64,000 nt of DNA from Sporosarcina obsidiansis (GTDB taxonomy: Bacteria; Bacillota; Bacilli; Bacillales_A; Planococcaceae), in contig NZ_WHVW01000006.1 in NCBI RefSeq assembly GCF_009651005.1, positions 1 through 64,000 on the forward strand, written 5' to 3'. Positions within the stretch are counted from its first letter, which is position 1; every line of letters begins with the position of its first letter. Of the stretch, positions 60,292 to 64,000 are shown one piece after another. The notes beneath the pieces are model-generated. The model saw only the letters and a program-made list of their open reading frames with translations, had not been told where the DNA came from and did no database searches. The position numbers and the translations under genes were made by a program.

Positions 60292-60870
60292 ATGGCCCTA
60301 ACAGCAAAATCATTTACAATTAATTTTGATCAGATGACTGGACTTTCAAACGAAAAGGAATCTGTCAAACGTAATTTATCAGATATGAAGAACATGTTTT
60401 ATGATGTAGAGGCACTTGAAGAAGACATTAAGAATGAAAATGATCCCCAAGTCTATGAATATTATGATCTTGATATTCCCAAAACAGATGGAGATATTCA
60501 ATTTGGTTCCAGTATTGTGAGCCCCGGAAAAGTTGGAAATGAGTATTACATGACAAAAGGACATTTTCATACAGTACTTGAAACGGGAGAAGTCTATTAC
60601 TGTATCTCAGGAGAGGGCTATATGTTGATGGAAAATCCTGAAGGAGATTGGCAAATTGAAAAGTTTATACCCGGACAAGCTGTCTATGTTCCTCCCCGTT
60701 ATGCCCATAGAAGTATTAACACCGGTGATCAACCACTGATCACATTTTTTGCGTTTCGAGCTGATGCAGGACATGATTATGGCACCATCGAAACGAAAGG
60801 TTACCGGAAGTTAGTCGTCGAAATAGATAATGAACCGCAAGTAATCGACAATCCTAAATGGAAACAATAA
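60292..60870 (+). CDS. cupin-type glucose-6-phosphate isomerase family protein
   Basis: A 192-residue protein of the archaeal-type GPI family (cupin fold). The metal site is HFHTVLETGEVYY (His ~88, His ~90, Glu ~97 region) and YAHRSINTG (His ~137). The motif GGVS-like start of bacterial PGI is absent, so it is not the usual phosphoglucose isomerase. It would isomerise an aldose/ketose 6-phosphate. It sits between an AroE-like gene and KDPG aldolase. Confidence 0.87.
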   Translation: MALTAKSFTINFDQMTGLSNEKESVKRNLSDMKNMFYDVEALEEDIKNENDPQVYEYYDLDIPKTDGDIQFGSSIVSPGKVGNEYYMTKGHFHTVLETGEVYYCISGEGYMLMENPEGDWQIEKFIPGQAVYVPPRYAHRSINTGDQPLITFFAFRADAGHDYGTIETKGYRKLVVEIDNEPQVIDNPKWKQ

Positions 60871-60883
60871 AAGGGGCGGTAGT

Positions 60884-61528
60884 ATGAAACTAAAAAGAAA
60901 TGTACTGTCAAAAATTCACGAGAGTGGATTAGTTGCAGTTGTCAGAGCAGAAAATGCAGAAAAGGCAAAAAGAATAACAGAAGCCTCGCTTAAAGGTGGT
61001 GTGGCTGCTATTGAGATTACCTATACGGTTCCTGGAGCAACAGACGTGATCAAAGAATTAGCAGAAGAATTTAAACAAGATATTATTATAGGGGCCGGTA
61101 CTGTATTGGATCCTGAAACTGCTAGAATTGCTATTTTGGCAGGAGCTGAGTATATTGTTAGCCCCTATTTAGATGAAGAAACTGCTAAACTTTGTAATCG
61201 ATATCAAATACCTTATATGCCAGGAGTTATGACGGTTAAAGATGTGGTGAGAGGTCTAGAAGCTGGTTCTGAACTACTGAAGGTTTTCCCAGGAGAACTT
61301 CTGGGTCCTAAAGTAATTTCAGCTATCAAAGGACCTGTCCCGCAGGCGAACCTCATGCCAACAGGCGGAGTAAATGTAGAAAATGTGAGAGAATGGATTC
61401 AAGCCGGTGCTGTAGCAGTTGGAGCAGGTGGAAGTCTTATTGGAAAACCAGATGAACAAGGCTATGAACAAATTACAGAAACTGCGAAGAAATTTATTGA
61501 GCAAATTAATTTGGCACGCACTAACTGA
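60884..61528 (+). CDS. KDPG/KHG aldolase
   Basis: A 214-residue class I aldolase of the Eda family. Glu in AAIEITYTVPGA (~43-54), the GAGTVLDPETA segment, the Schiff-base Lys in LLKVFPGELLGP (~131) and LMPTGGVNVENV are intact. It cleaves a 2-keto-3-deoxy-6-phospho-sugar acid into pyruvate and a triose phosphate. No matching sugar-acid dehydratase is visible in the window. Last gene before a strong terminator. Confidence 0.92.
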   Translation: MKLKRNVLSKIHESGLVAVVRAENAEKAKRITEASLKGGVAAIEITYTVPGATDVIKELAEEFKQDIIIGAGTVLDPETARIAILAGAEYIVSPYLDEETAKLCNRYQIPYMPGVMTVKDVVRGLEAGSELLKVFPGELLGPKVISAIKGPVPQANLMPTGGVNVENVREWIQAGAVAVGAGGSLIGKPDEQGYEQITETAKKFIEQINLARTN

Positions 61529-61539
61529 ACCTATTAAGA

Positions 61540-61580
61540 AAACCCGAGTCGATTCTATCTTTATATGACTCGGGTTATTA
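61540..61580 (+). terminator. terminator of the second catabolic operon
   Basis: AACCCGAGTC and GACTCGGGTT form a 10-bp stem with a 16-nt AT-rich loop and a TATTATTG tail. Confidence 0.85.
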
Positions 61581-61607
61581 TTGTATATAAACGAGGAGGA
61601 CGTATAC

Positions 61608-62225
61608 GTGGATAGTATTATTTTTGACTTAGATGGTACATTGTGGGATTCTCGAAGGACGGTTTCTAAAGCTTGGTCAGAAGTTGTTAAAAGAACACCT
61701 TATGCCGAAGGAGAAGTTACTGAGGAAGATCTGAAAGGAACAATGGGTTTACAAATCCGAGAAATTTCAAAGAAGTTGTTTCCATATCTAGATGAAGAGC
61801 ATCAACTTGAGCTAATAAAAGAATGTTGTAAGAACGAACAAATTTATTTGACCAAAGAGGGAGGGCAACTCTTTGAGGGGATAGAAAATGTTCTGGAAAA
61901 ACTCTCACAAAAGTACAAGCTGTTTATAGTAAGTAATTGTGAGGAAGGGTACATCGAATCTTTTTACTCGTATCATAAATTGGAGAAATATTTCTTGGAT
62001 TTTGAAAATCCAGGGAGAACAAAATTGTCAAAAGGTGAAAATATTCAATTAATCATCGATAGAAATCACTTGAATTCTCCTGTTTATGTTGGTGATACAC
62101 AAGGGGATCGGGATGCTGCTGCTTATGCAGGTATTCGATTTGTATATGCGGAATATGGATTTGGAGATGTAGATAGTTATGACTATAAAATTGAGGACAT
62201 GTCAGACTTGCTGAAGCTGTTTTAA
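61608..62225 (+). CDS. HAD family hydrolase (phosphoglycolate phosphatase-like)
   Basis: A 205-residue HAD phosphatase. Motif I IIFDLDGTLWDS (~4-15), motif II IVSNCEEG (~104), the Lys of motif III in TKLSKGENI and motif IV VGDTQGDRDAA (~158-168) are intact, with a helical cap between. GTG 61608 is chosen because GAGGAGG lies 8 nt upstream and motif I begins directly after. It may dephosphorylate dead-end sugar phosphates of the cluster. Confidence 0.87.
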   Translation: MDSIIFDLDGTLWDSRRTVSKAWSEVVKRTPYAEGEVTEEDLKGTMGLQIREISKKLFPYLDEEHQLELIKECCKNEQIYLTKEGGQLFEGIENVLEKLSQKYKLFIVSNCEEGYIESFYSYHKLEKYFLDFENPGRTKLSKGENIQLIIDRNHLNSPVYVGDTQGDRDAAAYAGIRFVYAEYGFGDVDSYDYKIEDMSDLLKLF

Positions 62226-62439
62226 AATGTATTTATCACGTGTTCTGAATAACCAAAATTAATCTGCTATTGCGTAATAAATTCGTTCATGACACTCATA
62301 AATAACCTTTATTCTAAGATGTCATTCGATAGAAAGGTTAGTCCAAAAGAAGCAGTTGTTGAAAGTTCGCATAAGTGTTGGCAGTGAGTTCACTTGCCTC
62401 CTTTTAGTGTGTATGAACTACAGAAGAACGTATGCGGCG

Positions 62440-63420
62440 AATTGAAGTGGAATTTGGTATTTTCATTGTTTTAAACTAAACAGTAACATTCAAGTTTTGT
62501 TTCACCCAGTGGCAAAGGATTCAATCGCCCAGCAGAATTTGTATTTTTCAACCATTTCCTCAATGGTGACATTCCAAAGGCTTGTAATGACTAGCATATA
62601 CTTTCCGTCATAGCCTGTGAATGGCACAACGTGATGTCGACTCATTGTCTTATGGTGTTCCCATTATACAGGGCAAGTCAGCCATACATCCGAGTCTTCT
62701 GAGCGGCTGCCATTGAGGGATTTCTTGCGTTCAGCTGGATGCTATTTTTCAGACGTAACACGAAGTCTTGGACGCTCATTAGGTATTCACCTATTTTATC
62801 CAAGGAGAAATAAGCCATACTTTCAACTAGGATGAAACTCTTGTCTTCAAGCTCTTTTCACACAGGACCGTCATGTTTCAAACCGGTCGTTTCGACAGAG
62901 GCATTTCGGTTTCGTTCTTACGACCAACATGCAGTTTAATCCCTACCGTGTTAGACAGTCCAACGCAAGCGGGTCTTTCCATCCGTGATAAGAAAATATT
63001 TTTGTACGTGTAGACGCCAGCGTTCTGCACTATTTAACTTCTCGATATGACTTTCAATACGCGCTTCCTGAAGGTTATAGACAAACGTTTTCATTTGTTT
63101 GAAGAGAGATGAGTGATCGACGATAGAAAAAAATCTGCACTTCTGAAGACATGCTGCGTCCTACAGTAGAAGGGTGTATTTTCGTCAAGCACTAGGTAAA
63201 TGTAATTGTCGATTGAATATAGTGTTTTAGCAATCTGGCTTCAAACGCTATCGTATATCGTTTTTTAGGACCAACGAAAGCGTACTTCTAAAGAAGAAAA
63301 CGCACATTCTTTATAAAAAGAACAAATTGTAGGCAACTTCAAGTAAACCTGGCAGCCCAACGCGTCTAAATGACGGATATGCCAGTACTCCGTCGGTCCG
63401 TATAGCTACCAAACGCAGAT
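62440..63420 (-). pseudogene. heavily decayed IS4-type transposase
   Basis: Pieces readable on the minus strand in different frames: LRLVAIRTDGVLAYPS-like start, QMKTFVYNLQEARIESHIEKLN, KYFLITDGKTRLRWTV, FTGYDGKYMLVITSLWNV, EEMVEKYKFCWAIESF and, after a frameshift, KQNLNVTV. The last two correspond to the RWxIESFFRWIKQNLNV region around the catalytic Glu of IS4-family transposases. Many stops and shifts; no terminal repeats seen. Boundaries are approximate. The rest of 62226-63547 shows no other gene. It marks the right side of the sugar cluster. Confidence 0.65.
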
Positions 63421-63604
63421 GGAACAAAGCTATATATAGTCAATAGGCATCGCTTCAATGTAATGCGCAGTTTCACATTTTTGGTCGTAACGATTTTCAC
63501 GTGAGGTTAAACCCGCAAATCCGTGATAGAATGAGAGCCTGTCTACCTTGTTGTGTTGTTTGTTAGTATTCTCAACTCTAGTGGCTGGTTTTTTGTACAT
63601 TTTA

Positions 63605-63988
63605 ATCAATGAATATATGAAGGAACGAGCTTCAGATATTCGCGATGTGACAAAACGCATTTTATCCCATCTTCTACATGTAAAAATCGTTAATTTGAGT
63701 ATGATTGACGAAGAAGTCATTATCATTTCTAAAGATTTGACACCTTCCGATACAGCTCAATTAAACAAAGAGTTTGTAAAAGCTTTTATCACAACTATAG
63801 GGGGAAGAACTTCTCACTCGGCAATCATGGCTCGCTCCATGGAAATTCCAGCTGTTGTAGGAGTGGATGGAGCAACAGACCGAATTGAAGATGGTGATTT
63901 AGTCATTGTGGATGGTTTGATTGGTGAGGTACATATTAATCCTTCTGATGACGTCATAGTATCTTATAAACAAGAACAAAAAAGATAG
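63605..63988 (+). pseudogene. ptsI: internal fragment of ptsI (PTS enzyme I)
   Basis: From about 63605 the frame matches the middle of enzyme [39 protein letters not shown] and the phospho-His motif [12 protein letters not shown], followed by [11 protein letters not shown] and [15 protein letters not shown]. The ~115 N-terminal residues are replaced by unrelated hydrophobic sequence and the frame stops after ~130 residues, where enzyme I should continue for ~320 more. It lacks the PEP-binding domain unless that resumes outside the window. It lies next to the decayed transposase, which probably caused the truncation. Confidence 0.8.
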
Positions 63989-64000
63989 ATAAAGAGAAAA

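Overview
The window is a low-to-moderate GC chromosomal segment of a Bacillales Firmicute, most likely a Planococcaceae member close to Sporosarcina. This rests on gene content and order rather than a database search: yebE-yebG-purEK...purD, yerA-yerB-yerC-pcrB-pcrA-ligA-camS-gatCAB-dagK-rlmCD follows the Bacillus subtilis 6xx-7xx kb order, the cytochrome bd genes resemble the Geobacillus type, and the dispersed hairpin repeats are of a kind I associate with Sporosarcina-like genomes.

Bases 1-16,100 hold the 3' end of an rRNA operon (a 5S gene plus a truncated 5S copy), yebE/yebG, a purine operon, and yerABC. The pur operon has a PurR operator pair, a promoter, a guanine-type riboswitch and an antiterminator/terminator in its leader. 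It is odd: purB and purC are absent between purK and purS. PurQ keeps its reading frame but has lost the nucleophilic cysteine and most other glutaminase motif residues. PurL, PurF and PurH also carry changes at normally invariant positions. The upstream control is intact, so the pathway looks either eroded or shifted to ammonia as nitrogen donor. A cluster of DnaA-box-like nonamers lies between purD and yerA, and a tandem array of ~122-bp structured repeats lies between yerC and pcrB.

Bases 16,600-33,000 are housekeeping: pcrB, pcrA, ligA, camS, gatCAB, a thioredoxin-like protein, dagK, a NUDIX hydrolase, and cydA-cydB followed by a cydS-type subunit of 44 codons too small for usual gene callers. 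A second tiny membrane ORF and a Rex-like site lie upstream of cydA. rlmCD closes the block.

Bases 32,890-38,420 form a ~5.2-kb accessory island bounded by two ~330-bp direct repeats (~90% identical by eye). It holds an AAA+ ATPase and a subtilisin-like protease that match the ietAS defence module, plus two small unknown genes. After it come a nitroreductase/HxlR pair, a cupin protein and a 40-aa small protein.

Bases 40,793-63,420 carry a ~20-kb carbohydrate or polyol catabolic cluster bracketed by two decayed IS4-type transposases. It includes a ketose epimerase, a GntR/HutC regulator, two FGGY kinases, a class II aldolase, three zinc dehydrogenases, a PfkB kinase, an SDR, a ribose-type ABC importer, and a downstream set of unusual composition (NagB-like deaminase, 2-hydroxyacid dehydrogenase, phosphotriesterase-family lactonase, AroE-like dehydrogenase, cupin glucose-6-phosphate isomerase, KDPG aldolase), then a HAD phosphatase. 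A cre site and a 19-bp palindrome precede the ABC genes. The natural substrate cannot be read from the sequence. The window ends with an internal fragment of ptsI (enzyme I).
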